A DNA stretch of 64,000 bases, taken from positions 508,848 to 572,847 of the forward strand of contig JAFDWS010000006.1 of the NCBI GenBank assembly GCA_018268375.1, given 5' to 3'. Positions within the stretch are counted from its first letter, which is position 1. Every line of letters begins with the position of its first letter. Shown in pieces: positions 16,789 to 24,141 of this stretch. The notes under the pieces were generated by a model that was given only the letters and a program-made list of their open reading frames with translations, was not told the origin of the DNA and ran no database searches. The stretch is from Armatimonadota bacterium. GTDB lineage: Bacteria; Armatimonadota; Fimbriimonadia; Fimbriimonadales; Fimbriimonadaceae. A program made the translations under genes and the position numbers.

Positions 16789-18918
16789 TCAGGGGCGACC
16801 ACCACCCTTCTCCGCGTTGTCACGGTAGCTCAGCGCCATTCGCGCTGGAGCGTTGTACAACTCCGGATGCTGATATGTGCCCCGCTCGTTTCCTTCCTTG
16901 TCCATCTCTACGGGGGCTCCATACTTTCGTACCCACTTGTCGTTTCTTACCGCTTCGACCCGCCAGGAAACCTTCTTCCCCGGCACGCCACCAACAATCC
17001 GGAACGAACAGATCGGGGCAGCAACGCCGGGACCTGCCTGCTCTCCTACCCGCAGCGCCTGTTCGTCGATCTCGGTTCCGACATGGAGCATCGGCATGGC
17101 CGCGCCAACAGGAGTCAACTGATAGCTCGGAGACTTGTTGATCTTCGCGAAGTACCCGGGCAACTCGACAAGTGCTTCGCCCGACGCGTTCAGGACAACA
17201 TTTCCTCGGTAGAAGTTGATGACCTCCGGACTCTCCGACGAATAATGGAGCAGGTACCTGTTGGTCGGATCGTCAGGGTGGTCGATTCGAAACGGTTTGA
17301 CGCCGGTCGCACCCATGTGGCCGAGCGCGAACACTGCCCATCCACCGTTGTAACACTCTCCTAGAACGCCGTAGCCGAAGGAGCCGGCTTGGGCAGCGGA
17401 GAGCGCATAGATGCCACGGCCACTGGTCGCGTCGCTCTTAAAGTAGCCACCGAAGGGAGTTCCGCCGCCTGTGCTCGTCGAGTATCCGAACACTCCAATT
17501 CCGTTCGCCCCATCGGCCTGGCCATGGAGTGCGGCGTTGGTTGAATTGGGAACCCATGCGAACACCCCCCTGCCGACCGAACTGTTGCTCTTGAAGTAGC
17601 CACCATAGGCAAGGCCGGTTGTTGAAGCTCCGAGACCGTAAACGCCGACCCCGCTCGTTCCCCCTGATACACCGTAGACCCCCCGACCGGTCGCACCGTT
17701 GCTGCTGAAGATCCCGCCGTAGTTATCACCGCTAAACGAGGAAGCATAACCGTAAACGCCGCACCCGGTCGCGCCGTCAGCCTGGAAGAAGCCACCAAAG
17801 TTGGCGCCGGTAGTGGAGCTCGCATAGCCCTCCACACCGCTGCCACTCAAGGTGCTGGTCTGACCCCTGAGGCCGGATCGAGTGGAACTCACGCTTTCGA
17901 GACCAGCCGACGGTGTCGCTGTACCGATCCCCACGCGAGGATCGGCATCGTCCGCGACGAACGAGGCGACGTTCGTTCCCCCTGAGGCCGTGATCTGGAA
18001 CGTTTTGGCCCCAATCGTCGAATAGAGCTGCAGCCCCGTATTGGCGCCTGTCTGCGACTGCCGGAGCACCCAAGGCCTCTCGGTCGAGAGGCGCAGGAGC
18101 TGGGCTCCATCGCCGATGGCAGCAATGTCGAGCTTTGACGAAGGGGTCAGCGTGCCGATGCCGATGTTCGTGTTGGGATTGACGGTCAAGAGCGGCCCCG
18201 AGTCGTTCGCGAACAGGTGCAAAGAGTGGTTCGACTTCGTGCCGATGTACCCGCCATTGCCGCCTCCACCAATGTAAGTGGCCAATGTCCTCGTCCCATC
18301 GGTGTGCAAGAGGCCATACCGATTGGTGGGAGTCTGGACTGTCAGGATTTCGGCAGGAGTGGTCGTACCGATGCCGACGTTCCCCGTATTGGTGTTCGAG
18401 ATGTTTGCGCCGTTCGCGACCCACATGCCCGCTGGAGACACCTGCCATGAACCGTTGCCAGCACCGTCGGACGTCAAAACCCTACCGGCGGCAGCACCTG
18501 GCGTAAGAGCAAATGCGCTCGTAGTCAGACCTAAGGAAAAGGACTTGGTGCCGGTGAACGTCTGCGGGCTGTTCAGCAGGGCGACGTTGGAGGAGAGGCG
18601 TGCATCCGCGACCGTGCCCGTATCGATGCTCGAGGCATTCAACCCCGTCAGCCCAGCTCCGCCGCCCACGAACTGCCCTGCGATCGAGGTTCCCGAAATG
18701 TTCGAGTGACCGGTCTGCTTGACCCCTGGCGTCAAGTCCTGAAGGCGAACCATGAATATCTTTGCCGTCTGAGCGACCGCGGGGCCCGCTTGGGCGAGGG
18801 CCCAGAAGGCGGCTGCGCCGACAAATCCATAGGCCATCGCGGCCCTTGGACTGGACATGCCAACGACGCCCTCGCGGACTCTATCGACGGCTTTGCTCGG
18901 TTTGTTCCTGCGTTTCAC
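16789..18918 (-). CDS. Exported trimeric-fibre-like repeat protein
   Basis: About 709 residues. The GTG at 18918 is preferred because AGAGGA sits 5 nt upstream; a further in-frame start (18978) has none. After a basic N-terminus and one hydrophobic signal/anchor ('AMAYGFVGAAAFWALAQAGPAVAQT'), the protein has 'GNVGIGTTTP' and 'TNIGIGTLTPSSKLDI' turns as in phage tail-fibre and endosialidase-type trimeric fibres. A tandem array of Gly-rich ~40-residue repeats follows ('GVYGYASSFSGDNYGGIFSSNGATGRGVYG' type), with a C-terminal domain from 'VVLNASGEALVELPGYF'. I infer a surface fibre or large shell protein. It is not prophage-associated here. Divergent from the AraC gene, with which it may share control. 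Confidence 0.65.
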   Translation of the reverse strand: MKRRNKPSKAVDRVREGVVGMSSPRAAMAYGFVGAAAFWALAQAGPAVAQTAKIFMVRLQDLTPGVKQTGHSNISGTSIAGQFVGGGAGLTGLNASSIDTGTVADARLSSNVALLNSPQTFTGTKSFSLGLTTSAFALTPGAAAGRVLTSDGAGNGSWQVSPAGMWVANGANISNTNTGNVGIGTTTPAEILTVQTPTNRYGLLHTDGTRTLATYIGGGGNGGYIGTKSNHSLHLFANDSGPLLTVNPNTNIGIGTLTPSSKLDIAAIGDGAQLLRLSTERPWVLRQSQTGANTGLQLYSTIGAKTFQITASGGTNVASFVADDADPRVGIGTATPSAGLESVSSTRSGLRGQTSTLSGSGVEGYASSTTGANFGGFFQADGATGCGVYGYASSFSGDNYGGIFSSNGATGRGVYGVSGGTSGVGVYGLGASTTGLAYGGYFKSNSSVGRGVFAWVPNSTNAALHGQADGANGIGVFGYSTSTGGGTPFGGYFKSDATSGRGIYALSAAQAGSFGYGVLGECYNGGWAVFALGHMGATGVKPFRIDHPDDPTNRYLLHYSSESPEVINFYRGNVVLNASGEALVELPGYFAKINKSPSYQLTPVGAAMPMLHVGTEIDEQALRVGEQAGPGVAAPICSFRIVGGVPGKKVSWRVEAVRNDKWVRKYGAPVEMDKEGNERGTYQHPELYNAPARMALSYRDNAEKGGGRP

Positions 18919-19004
18919 GATGATCCTCTTTCTCGTTTGAGAATGGGGATCATGATAACGGCCTACACAAGAATCCAATTGGCGCAGAACCGCAATCAGT
19001 GGTC

Positions 19005-19060
19005 ATGATCAGCATTAGAATTTGCGAAATTTTGCTCGGTTTTCAATATTATGATCAGCA
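19005..19060. promoter_or_regulatory. Paired ATGATCAGCA sites in divergent promoter region
   Basis: Two identical 10-mers (19005-19014 and 19051-19060), each containing palindromic TGATCA, lie 46 bp apart between the fibre-like gene and the AraC-family gene. The spacing and position suit binding sites for the adjacent regulator. Confidence 0.4.
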
Positions 19061-19081
19061 GTGGGGCTCGCCTATATTGGT

Positions 19082-19087
19082 TATAAT
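19082..19087 (+). promoter_or_regulatory. -10 element TATAAT of AraC-family gene
   Basis: A consensus TATAAT ends 11 nt before the ATG at 19099. No good -35 box is visible at the usual spacing, and no ribosome-binding site lies before the ATG, so the transcript is probably leaderless or nearly so and activator-dependent. Confidence 0.5.
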
Positions 19088-19098
19088 CAGAACCACAG

Positions 19099-19863
19099 AT
19101 GCCCTACGTGCGAGCGGGCCTTGGCGACCCTCCCCGGAAGATGTTCTTCTACTGGGGGGACTTCTACGACGAGTTGCAGGACTGGATCCAGCCGCTGGAT
19201 AGTTGGCGCCTGATCCTCTACGATCACCCCGGAGTCACCATTCAGAACGCGCGGGCTATCGAACACGTCAGGTTCTCAGGCGCCCTCTTTTCTCCTGGCT
19301 CGCGCGGGGGGCACATTGGCGTCAAACCGCCCGCCCAGTACGTGGTCGCAACCTTCGAACTCTCGGGCTCTGATGCGAGGCCCGTCGCGCTTCCTACCTA
19401 CTTCGAGACAAGTGAAGAGACGTTCGAAGAGTTGAAGTCAGCCGGTGAACGAGGCATCGAGGGCCCCGAAATGGGGCGCGCGGTCGTTTGGCGGTTGCTC
19501 TGGAAGATCTCCAAGCACGTGAGCGTCATCAGAACCGAGCACCGGATTTACGAAGTCGAGGACCGCATTCGCAAGGGAATCGGGGGCCCGCTCTCGATTC
19601 GGGCTTTGGCAGAAGAGGCGGACGTTTCACAGCGAACGCTCCTGGGATGGTTTCAAGCCGAACACGCCACCACAGTCCAAGGGTATGTGCGGCAGACGCG
19701 GGCAAGAGAGGCGTGCCGCCTTCTCTTGAACACGGACCTCCCGATCAAGGCGATCGCGACGAGGGTCGGCATCCCCGACCTTCACCAATTCAACAAACTT
19801 GTGCGAGGGCATGTCGGGCTCTCTCCGAGGCAGTACCGGCTCGCGCAAAGTGATCGCTTTTGA
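19099..19863 (+). CDS. AraC-family transcriptional regulator
   Basis: 254 residues. The C-terminal ~100 residues form the two-helix-turn-helix AraC DNA-binding domain: 'LSIRALAEEADVSQRTLLGWFQAEHATTVQGYVRQTRAREACRLLLNTDLPIKAIATRVGIPDLHQFNKLVRGHVGLSPRQYR'. The spacing of the two HTHs and the terminal 'GLSPRQYR' match the family. The N-terminal ~150 residues form a sensor region without a clear ligand motif ('SGALFSPGSRGGHIGVKPPAQYVVATFEL'). It is divergent from the fibre-like gene, with repeated TGATCA-containing sites between, so it may control that gene and itself; this is inference. Confidence 0.85.
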   Translation: MPYVRAGLGDPPRKMFFYWGDFYDELQDWIQPLDSWRLILYDHPGVTIQNARAIEHVRFSGALFSPGSRGGHIGVKPPAQYVVATFELSGSDARPVALPTYFETSEETFEELKSAGERGIEGPEMGRAVVWRLLWKISKHVSVIRTEHRIYEVEDRIRKGIGGPLSIRALAEEADVSQRTLLGWFQAEHATTVQGYVRQTRAREACRLLLNTDLPIKAIATRVGIPDLHQFNKLVRGHVGLSPRQYRLAQSDRF

Positions 19864-19944
19864 CTCTGCTTGTGGGCGGGCCTCAAGGGCCAGCACGCAT
19901 CGAAGGCTGGCCATTGACTCGATCCGGACGGTTAAGCCATCCCT

Positions 19945-20023
19945 CGCCAAGGCTACGGCGGGCAGTCTTCGCCAAGGCTTACCAACTCTAACCCTCAAGG
20001 CGAAGCCAGACGTAGCCTTGGCG
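19945..20023. repeat. CGCCAAGGCTACG inverted repeat plus extra half copy
   Basis: CGCCAAGGCTACG (19945-19957) has its exact complement at 20011-20023, and CGCCAAGGCT recurs at 19970-19979. CCAGAC/GTCTGG (20006-20011, 20026-20031) gives a second small hairpin. The rest of 19864-20243 has no coding potential I can support. It looks like a small REP-like palindrome cluster at the backbone/accessory border. Confidence 0.45.
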
Positions 20024-20028
20024 AAGTC

Positions 20029-20070
20029 TGGTGGAGATTACAGGACGCGTTTCGAACGGTTTTGAACCTG
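20029..20070 (+). repeat. 42-bp direct repeat, copy A
   Basis: Begins TGGTGGAGATTACAGGACGC and continues through TTTCGAA and GTTTTGAAC. It matches copy B (20747-20788) with three mismatches. The first ten bases (TGGTGGAGAT) equal the 3' terminus of the tRNA-Ala gene at 53863 read on the same strand. Confidence 0.75.
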
Positions 20071-20243
20071 GTGCCAAGGGCCGCCCGATCTGCAACAGAC
20101 TGAAATCCAAATTCGAGCAGTAGTGACTGCTCGTGATTATTGGACGGGTCTCGATCTTCGAGTTCGCTGGTACTGCTTTACTTACCGACCTGAAGATTAT
20201 CTGTTCGGGGTGGCCAAACGCCGGCTAACGTGTCGCAGACCGG

Positions 20244-20721
20244 TCAGAATGTTCGAATCGTGCGAAACTGAGACCAATTGGGATCGCTCTGGTACTCCAT
20301 TTGAGGGCCAAACTGGGATAATTCCAACTGAAGTTCACCCATCAGCTTTGCCCCGTCCCTCGCATAGAGGATCCAGTCCCGCTTGCCGTTCAGCATGATG
20401 ATTGCGGGTTGATAGAAGTCGAGCTTGTCAGAGAGCTCGTCAAGCCTATTCTGGGCTTCGTCGAACATGTCCATCTCGGCCGACGACGGTAACGGAGAAG
20501 AGGCGTAAAACAGCGAGAAGTAGACGAGGTCCGGGTGGCTCCTCTCGATGGGATGGTTCTTCGTCAGGACACGAGTACCAATCGTCTGACCCGAAGCGTC
20601 AAGAATGCGTGAAAGTGTCGTAATCCGGCGCCAGGTTCCACTGCGCTTCCAAAAGGGTCGCATCCGTTGATAAGTATGAACGGTAGGCGGCGAGTGGTTG
20701 AACGGAAATCGGAACCACCAT
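20244..20721 (-). pseudogene. DUF695-like gene with internal frameshift
   Basis: Two overlapping frames on the minus strand together give one DUF695-like protein. The first half starts at ATG 20721 ('MVVPISVQPLAAYRSYLSTDATLLEAQWNLAPDYDTF') and the second half resumes near 20625 in another frame ('RILDASGQTIGTRVLTKN ... ERSHPDLVYFSLFYASSPLPSSAEMDMF'). It ends with the family-like 'QMEYQSDPNWSQFRTI'. A +1 shift near 20615-20625 separates them, so this is a broken gene or a sequencing error. DUF695 function is unknown. The gene lies exactly between the two 42-bp direct repeats, suggesting it was acquired or duplicated as a unit. Confidence 0.6.
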
Positions 20722-20746
20722 AGTTCGAGTCCAGTGATCTATCAAG

Positions 20747-20788
20747 TGGTGGAGATTACAGGACGCGTTTCGAAGCGTTTTGAACTTG
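20747..20788 (+). repeat. 42-bp direct repeat, copy B
   Basis: Second copy, beginning TGGTGGAGATTACAGGACGC, 718 bp from copy A and in the same orientation. It lies 26 bp beyond the start codon of the DUF695-like pseudogene, which the two copies bracket. Confidence 0.75.
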
Positions 20789-20986
20789 GGCAGGATGAGT
20801 AGGGTGGTCGAAGACAACTCAGGCACGCGTTCGAACAATGGTCGTTGCACATGATCAGAGGACGCCTCTCGAACATATCTGCTTCCCTAATTCCAACATC
20901 AAAGCAGACTTTGTTCGAACCGTTGCGCCCATGCTGAGAGTCTGGTGGTGACAGCCAAGTGTCGTCACGGGTGTATATTGGCTGCC

Positions 20987-21910
20987 ATGCAACCAATCGA
21001 AATTGGACTCGCCCTGGTTGCGGTGCCTGCGTGCAAGATTCGGCAATCGGACCTTGCCACCTGGGAACAAATGGCCAAGGACGAGAATAGTCAGTACAAC
21101 CTCTATTTCATCGTTAGGCAGCCGCGTGTGACCCTGATTCCAAAGGATGGCCCAAAAGGCACGACGGAGAGCTTGCTCCTGGCCATGCAGACTCCGACAG
21201 GGACGGAGCAAGAGGAAGTCGAGTTAAAGGTGCAGGGGGCTCCGGCCAACAGCTATTTTGTCAGCGACCCGCCCCACTCAAAATTTCGATTGATTTCAAA
21301 TGGAAAAACGTATCCAGACATAAATGTTGCCGATTACGCTCTAGGTGTGTTTGAAGAACTAAGTAAGCTTGAGTTGGTCTACGTGGGGCAAACGTTTGGC
21401 GAAGACGGTGAACGAACTATCCAGCAACGATTAGAACAACACGCAACATTTCAAAAAATCCTCGCGGACACGAGCGAAAATGCTCCGCACTTAGAGGTTT
21501 GGATAATGCCTGTGAGACTGGTACCTTCTGGACTCGCTATGCTGCGAATTGGAAAGGATTCGGAGTCCGTGTCAGCTGAAGCGATATTGCGAATGTCCGA
21601 GTTTCTGCTAGAGTACAAGTTTCCAAGGAAAGAAGAGGTGAACCTTGGCGAAGCTGCTCTCATTCGATACTTTCAACCGCGTTACAACATTAAGTTTAAG
21701 GCTAGTTTTCCGGACAAGAGCCACACGTCATATGCTACTGTATTTGCCGATGACTACAATTGTGTTGCGGCAGAAGTTGGGCTTGAAGGGACAGGTTATG
21801 AAATCTTTTCGGATGTGGTCGAACCATCCGCGCATCCTATTGCCGAGTTCCCCCTTATTGCCGATGAAGACCGTTTCCAGATGCTCGATGCTTCGACCTG
21901 GTCTCAGTAA
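20987..21910 (+). CDS. GIY-YIG-like hypothetical protein
   Basis: About 307 residues from ATG 20987; a GTG at 20945 is a weaker alternative. The C-terminal half resembles a diverged GIY-YIG nuclease: 'LELVYVGQTFGEDGERTIQQRLEQHATFQKIL' (hydrophobic-Y-V-G-Q-T then R and H) and, about 90 residues on, 'EVNLGEAALIRYFQPRYNIKF', where Glu and Asn occupy the positions of the metal ligand and terminal Asn. The first Gly-Ile-Tyr of the motif is replaced. The N-terminal half has no recognised domain. It precedes the HEPN/DpdA cluster on the same strand with a 131-nt gap. Nuclease activity is inference. Confidence 0.6.
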   Translation: MQPIEIGLALVAVPACKIRQSDLATWEQMAKDENSQYNLYFIVRQPRVTLIPKDGPKGTTESLLLAMQTPTGTEQEEVELKVQGAPANSYFVSDPPHSKFRLISNGKTYPDINVADYALGVFEELSKLELVYVGQTFGEDGERTIQQRLEQHATFQKILADTSENAPHLEVWIMPVRLVPSGLAMLRIGKDSESVSAEAILRMSEFLLEYKFPRKEEVNLGEAALIRYFQPRYNIKFKASFPDKSHTSYATVFADDYNCVAAEVGLEGTGYEIFSDVVEPSAHPIAEFPLIADEDRFQMLDASTWSQ

Positions 21911-21981
21911 GTCGGCTTCTCTTCGACTCTTGCCTGCGTTCCGCCATTGAAGGATCACGCTCCCATGACAAGGTAACACAT

Positions 21982-22002
21982 GTCTACCTTAGAATGGTAG
22001 AC
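21982..22002. promoter_or_regulatory. Hairpin upstream of zinc-finger HEPN gene
   Basis: GTCTACC and GGTAGAC form a perfect 7-bp stem around a 7-nt loop. An in-frame ATG (21994) is buried in it, while the ATG at 22042 has GAGGA 9 nt upstream. It may be a terminator remnant or an operator for the downstream genes. Confidence 0.35.
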
Positions 22003-22041
22003 TTCTTGTTGGGCGCTGACCCAGCACGAGGACTATGGACT

Positions 22042-23085
22042 ATGTTTGAAAATCTGCTGAGAGAGCTTCGAAAATTTGAGCATGGCGTGCGAATCGAAGT
22101 TCGGGTCGAGACCGACGAGAAGGGCTTCCTCGACCGAAAATGCCCGCATGAAAACTGTGGGGAGCATTTCAAGGTCCTGCTTAAGGACTGGAAAGACAAG
22201 GTGCCTGACGCGAAGGCGTACTGCCCGATCTGTGGCGGTAGTGCTCGTAGCACTGAGTGGAACACTCCTGAGCAGGAGCGATCCTTCTCCGATCAGGCGC
22301 ACAACCATGTCTCGCAGCTCATCGCGGATGCGAACGAGAAAGACGTTAGCGCGTTCAATTCAAGGCAACCTTCTGGGGGGTTCATATCTATGCGGATGGA
22401 GCATAGGAGAGGGTTGCTCCTTCCGACACTTCCAAGTCGGGCTAGAGATGCCTTTGAACAGGAGTTCCAATGTGAACAGTGTGCTTGCCAATACTCTTCC
22501 GTTGGGGCAGCATTCTTTTGCCCAGCGTGCGGCCACAATTCGGCTGGCTCCCAGTACTGGGCCGCTCTTGAGGCCGTTCGCAAGCTCTTGGACGGAGTCG
22601 AGGAACTTAGAGCCCACCTGGAGCAGTCGGTCGGTCGCGACGGTGCCCGCGACATCGTCCGCCTGTTGGTCGAGAACACTGCCACAAAACTCGTTGGATC
22701 ATTCCAGCGGTTTGCAGAGGTCAGATACTCTGAAATTGCAGGCCAGATTCCTAGACGAAACGTCTTTCAAGGGGTCGCAGCTGGATCTGACCTCTGGCTC
22801 GCAGTGACGGGTTCCAGCTACGAATCCCTCATTGGCCCAACTGACCTTGCAACCATTTCGCGCTTATTCCAGCAACGACACCTGTTCGCTCATCGAGACG
22901 GCATCGTTGACCAGGATTATGTCGACCGCTCCGGCGACCGCAGGTTCTCACCGGGGCAACGGCTCATAGTAAGTGTTGACGAGGTACGTCGTGTTCTGGA
23001 TGTCCTCGACCGCCTTGCGCGGGGGATGAGCAATGGGCCCGAAAATGCGAATTCCGGGCACGACCCGTCCTTACCTCTAACATGA
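22042..23085 (+). CDS. Zinc-finger HEPN-domain protein
   Basis: About 347 residues from ATG 22042 (GAGGA upstream; ATG 21994 adds 16). Two zinc knuckles are visible: C-x4-C with C-x2-C ('CPHENCGEHF', 'YCPICGG') and C-x2-C twice ('CEQCACQYSS', 'FFCPACGHN'). The C-terminal domain has the HEPN catalytic signature R-x4-H in 'FQQRHLFAHRDGIVDQDYVDRSGD', very like RiboL-PSP-HEPN/abortive-infection type nucleases. HEPN domains are metal-independent RNases common in defence and toxin systems. The TGA overlaps the next ATG (ATGA), so it is translationally coupled to a second HEPN-like protein. Role as an RNA-targeting effector is inference. Confidence 0.72.
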   Translation: MFENLLRELRKFEHGVRIEVRVETDEKGFLDRKCPHENCGEHFKVLLKDWKDKVPDAKAYCPICGGSARSTEWNTPEQERSFSDQAHNHVSQLIADANEKDVSAFNSRQPSGGFISMRMEHRRGLLLPTLPSRARDAFEQEFQCEQCACQYSSVGAAFFCPACGHNSAGSQYWAALEAVRKLLDGVEELRAHLEQSVGRDGARDIVRLLVENTATKLVGSFQRFAEVRYSEIAGQIPRRNVFQGVAAGSDLWLAVTGSSYESLIGPTDLATISRLFQQRHLFAHRDGIVDQDYVDRSGDRRFSPGQRLIVSVDEVRRVLDVLDRLARGMSNGPENANSGHDPSLPLT

Positions 23086-24071
23086 TTGATCAAAAGCGAC
23101 GCATCGCATTGGCTGCGGCGGCCCTCAGGCGAGAAGAGGAGCGGCTTCGAGACAATGTCAACCACGGGCTCATGGAGGAGCATTTGGGCAAGGATCAAGC
23201 CCTCTTCAACCGAGTTTGCGCCGTTATGGACAATGTTGGCGACACCACGCTGGCGCTCGCTCACCTGCCAAATAGTGGTGGCGAGGAAAAGGGAATGGCC
23301 TACCTGGTGACACATGGAGCCTTTCAGAGCATGGAAATCCTTGTGAGTGCATGCCGACTCATCGGTGCTGACCTTGGAGTGTCGTACTCGAAGGAACTCG
23401 ACGCGGAGATCGACAGGATCAAGGACGTGCGAGTTCGGGTGACGGGCCATCCCTACGACTTCAAGAGCAACAAGAAGACCGGGCGCAGAGCCGGCACTAG
23501 CGGCATCAGTCGGATCACCCTTGGTATTAGCGGGTTTAGCCTTCACGAATGGACCGAGGACGGTAAATGCATGATCACCGGGGTCAGCACGTTCGACTAT
23601 GCAGTTAAGAGTCTGAGGATCGCACGCCGCTGCCTCCGATATGTCAATGAAGCGCTCTCAGTCCGTGTCAAAGACTTAGAACGAGAGTGGGTTGCTCGCC
23701 CACTTTATGACCATGTAGCGCAGCTCACCTATTGGTGCGGCAAGCTCAACGAGGCCGTGCGTACCGGAGCCGCGCCCGTTGGCATCCTGCAAACCATCGA
23801 GGAAACTTTGGTGCAACTTCGTGCTGACAAGCGCGTGGCAGGCGGAAATGGTGAGGGGCTCAGATACCACCTGGACTTCACAGACGAGGCGATTCGCCTG
23901 CTCAAGTGCGCATGGAGCGACCCTCAGCAACCGTCAGCGGATCTGCAGCAGGAGCGTGTAAATTCTCGGTTTCTTGCCGACCAATGTAACGACATCGTGT
24001 CCGCGTGCCAAAGTCTTGACCGGGCATTTGACCCTGATGCGGGTCTGCCGGTTGTACTGGTCGCAGACTAA
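23082..24071 (+). CDS. HEPN-like protein, partner of upstream HEPN gene
   Basis: 329 residues, mostly helical. A helix at residues 70-100 ('MAYLVTHGAFQSMEILVSACRLIG') is followed by 'DRIKDVRVRVTGHPYDF'. The R-x5-H at about 117-123 followed by Pro resembles the 'RNRIxGHP' version of the HEPN motif. The C-terminal ~150 residues are helical and show no known domain. It starts inside the stop codon of the preceding gene and is followed after 70 nt by the DpdA-like gene in the same direction. Two adjacent HEPN proteins may form a heterodimer, or an effector and its inhibitor. Family assignment is moderate. Confidence 0.55.
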   Translation: MIDQKRRIALAAAALRREEERLRDNVNHGLMEEHLGKDQALFNRVCAVMDNVGDTTLALAHLPNSGGEEKGMAYLVTHGAFQSMEILVSACRLIGADLGVSYSKELDAEIDRIKDVRVRVTGHPYDFKSNKKTGRRAGTSGISRITLGISGFSLHEWTEDGKCMITGVSTFDYAVKSLRIARRCLRYVNEALSVRVKDLEREWVARPLYDHVAQLTYWCGKLNEAVRTGAAPVGILQTIEETLVQLRADKRVAGGNGEGLRYHLDFTDEAIRLLKCAWSDPQQPSADLQQERVNSRFLADQCNDIVSACQSLDRAFDPDAGLPVVLVAD

Positions 24072-24141
24072 GGGCCAGTCCGAGTAACGCATGCGTGCGG
24101 TACCCTCGCCTTGACAGCCAGCGGTAGACTAATTGAAGCGA

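Noticed and set aside
15990..16823. Minus-strand open frame opposite the PD40 protein
   Set aside because: Its repeats are only the complement of the propeller repeats; the true gene is on the plus strand.
20029..20788. Integron attC sites for the repeats around the DUF695-like gene
   Set aside because: The 42-bp units lack paired GTTRRRY/RYYYAAC core sites and no integron integrase is present.
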